Shown: positions 8,980 to 9,563 of the stretch, piece by piece
How the letters are laid out: the number at the start of each line of letters is the position of its first letter
Position numbering within the stretch: the first letter of the stretch is position 1
Origin: Pseudomonadota bacterium
GTDB lineage: Bacteria > Pseudomonadota > Alphaproteobacteria > Rhizobiales > Kaistiaceae
Reading direction: 5' to 3'
Assembly (NCBI GenBank): GCA_023433185.1
Contig: JAEZEN010000349.1
Coordinates: forward strand, 1-9,563
DNA: 9,563 nt
The notes under the pieces: generated by a model
The model's input: the letters and a program-made list of their open reading frames with translations, nothing else
The model's database searches: none
What the model was told of the DNA's origin: nothing
Made by a program: the position numbers and the translations under genes

Positions 8980-9362
8980 TACGCGGGCTTCTCGATGGGC
9001 GGCAGCACGAGCGCGCGGAGGCGGGGGGAGTGGCCGGCGAGGTAGTTGGCGATGACGGTATGGGTGCCGTCGGAGTTCTGGGTCACGTCGTCATTGGTGA
9101 AGCGGAGGACGGTGAAGCCTTCAGCTCGTAGGAAGGCATTGCGTTCGGCGTCATGCCGGAGGGCGGCGTCCGTGTAGTGGGTGTCGCCATCAACCTCGAC
9201 AACGAGGTGGGCGTGGAAGCACACGAAATCGGCGATGTAGGGGCCAAGGGCGACCTGCTTGCGGAAATGATAGCCGGTGGTGCGGAACGGGCGAAGGATG
9301 TTCCACATGCGGCGTTCTGGGTCGGTTGGGTCGGAGCGGAGTTTTTGCGCGAGCGTGGGCAA
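8979..9362 (-). CDS. DUF559 family endonuclease-like protein
   Basis: The 127 residues match the DUF559 pattern: LRSDPTDPERRMWNILR, then GYHFRKQVALGPYIADFVC (30-48), VVEVDGDTHY (54-63), RNAFLRAEGFTVLRFTNDDV (74-93). The family is placed in the PD-(D/E)XK/Vsr-like nuclease fold; Asp45, Glu56 and Asp58 occupy the expected metal-site positions, with His62 nearby. Activity on DNA has rarely been shown for such proteins, so a nuclease role is inference. The start is TTG: an in-frame TAA immediately precedes it and no ATG occurs before the conserved core. GGGAGG six bases upstream comes from the adjoining repeat. Its stop overlaps the pccA start by one base, putting it first among the visible genes of the propionyl-CoA cluster, with which it has no obvious functional link. 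Confidence 0.87.
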
Positions 9363-9363
9363 T

Positions 9364-9539
9364 TACCCCCTCCCTAGCTGCGCTAAGCCGCTGACGCGGC
9401 CAAGCTTCGCTACCCTCCCCACAAGGGGGAGGGTAGAGTGGCTCACTCCGCGCTCAACAAACCCGACGCCCACTCCCCCCCTTGCGGGGGAGGTAGTGGA
9501 GCTTGGCGCTTCAGCGCCTAGCGGAACTCGGAGGGGGGT
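9364..9539. repeat. Compound palindromic repeat, copy B (upstream of DUF559 gene)
   Basis: Second, diverged copy (176 bases) of the element between pccA and mcmA. The four hairpins are GCCGC-TGAC-GCGGC (9387-9400), CCCTCCCC-ACAAG-GGGGAGGG (9413-9433), CTCCCCC-CCTTGC-GGGGGAG (9473-9492) and GGCGC-TTCA-GCGCC (9505-9518). The first two loops and the fourth stem differ from copy A while pairing is kept. The central 40 bases between hairpins 2 and 3 are poorly conserved. The last 24 bases of the window carry no feature I can support. Confidence 0.85.
9369..9375 (-). promoter_or_regulatory. Shine-Dalgarno sequence of the DUF559 gene, provided by repeat copy B
   Basis: On the minus strand AGGGAGG sits six bases before the TTG start of the DUF559 gene. 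The same bases are the terminal taccccctccc of the repeat on the other strand; copy A has nearly the same end. With a stop codon directly before the TTG, this site decides the start. Confidence 0.6.
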
Positions 9540-9563
9540 GCGCGCCGAGGAGCGGATCAGGCG

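Overview
The window reads as chromosomal DNA of a high-GC alphaproteobacterium. Hyphomicrobiales is my best guess, and a Devosia-like genus is possible but not proven. The grounds are the DUF2793 protein, the alphaproteobacterial style of the propionyl-CoA genes, and the GC-rich palindromic repeats (cctcccc-ttgc-ggggagg type) between genes.

Left part (1-3081), cell-surface polysaccharide genes. The window opens inside rfbA (glucose-1-phosphate thymidylyltransferase). rfbC (dTDP-4-dehydrorhamnose 3,5-epimerase) follows with a one-base TGATG overlap; together they are the end of a dTDP-L-rhamnose operon. After a 236-base gap with no gene I can support comes a family 2 glycosyltransferase on the minus strand. 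A divergently transcribed six-span membrane protein of unknown function, carrying conserved-looking acidic/His motifs, starts 118 bases further on. These two genes look less GC-rich than the rest of the window.

Middle (3082-4139). A 163-base convergent gap holds several small hairpins. It is followed by an orphan DUF2793 gene related to phage tail proteins (minus strand), whose ribosome-binding site lies in a hairpin.

Right part (4140-9563), a minus-strand propionyl-CoA cluster. In transcription order: a DUF559 endonuclease-like gene, pccA (biotin carboxylase/carrier subunit of propionyl-CoA carboxylase), mcmA (adenosylcobalamin-dependent methylmalonyl-CoA mutase) and mce (methylmalonyl-CoA epimerase). 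Together with a PccB subunit, which is not in the window, these convert propionyl-CoA to (S)-methylmalonyl-CoA, then (R)-methylmalonyl-CoA, then succinyl-CoA for the TCA cycle. DUF559 and pccA overlap by one base (TAATG).

The most notable non-coding signal is a pair of related compound palindromes of about 170 bases (6828-6995 and 9364-9539). Each has four hairpins, and the fourth stem differs in sequence between the copies but remains paired. One copy supplies the Shine-Dalgarno sequence of the DUF559 gene. A shorter, different GC-rich palindrome separates mcmA from mce. I see no CRISPR array, tRNA, rRNA or intact insertion sequence, and no clearly new defence or mobile system.
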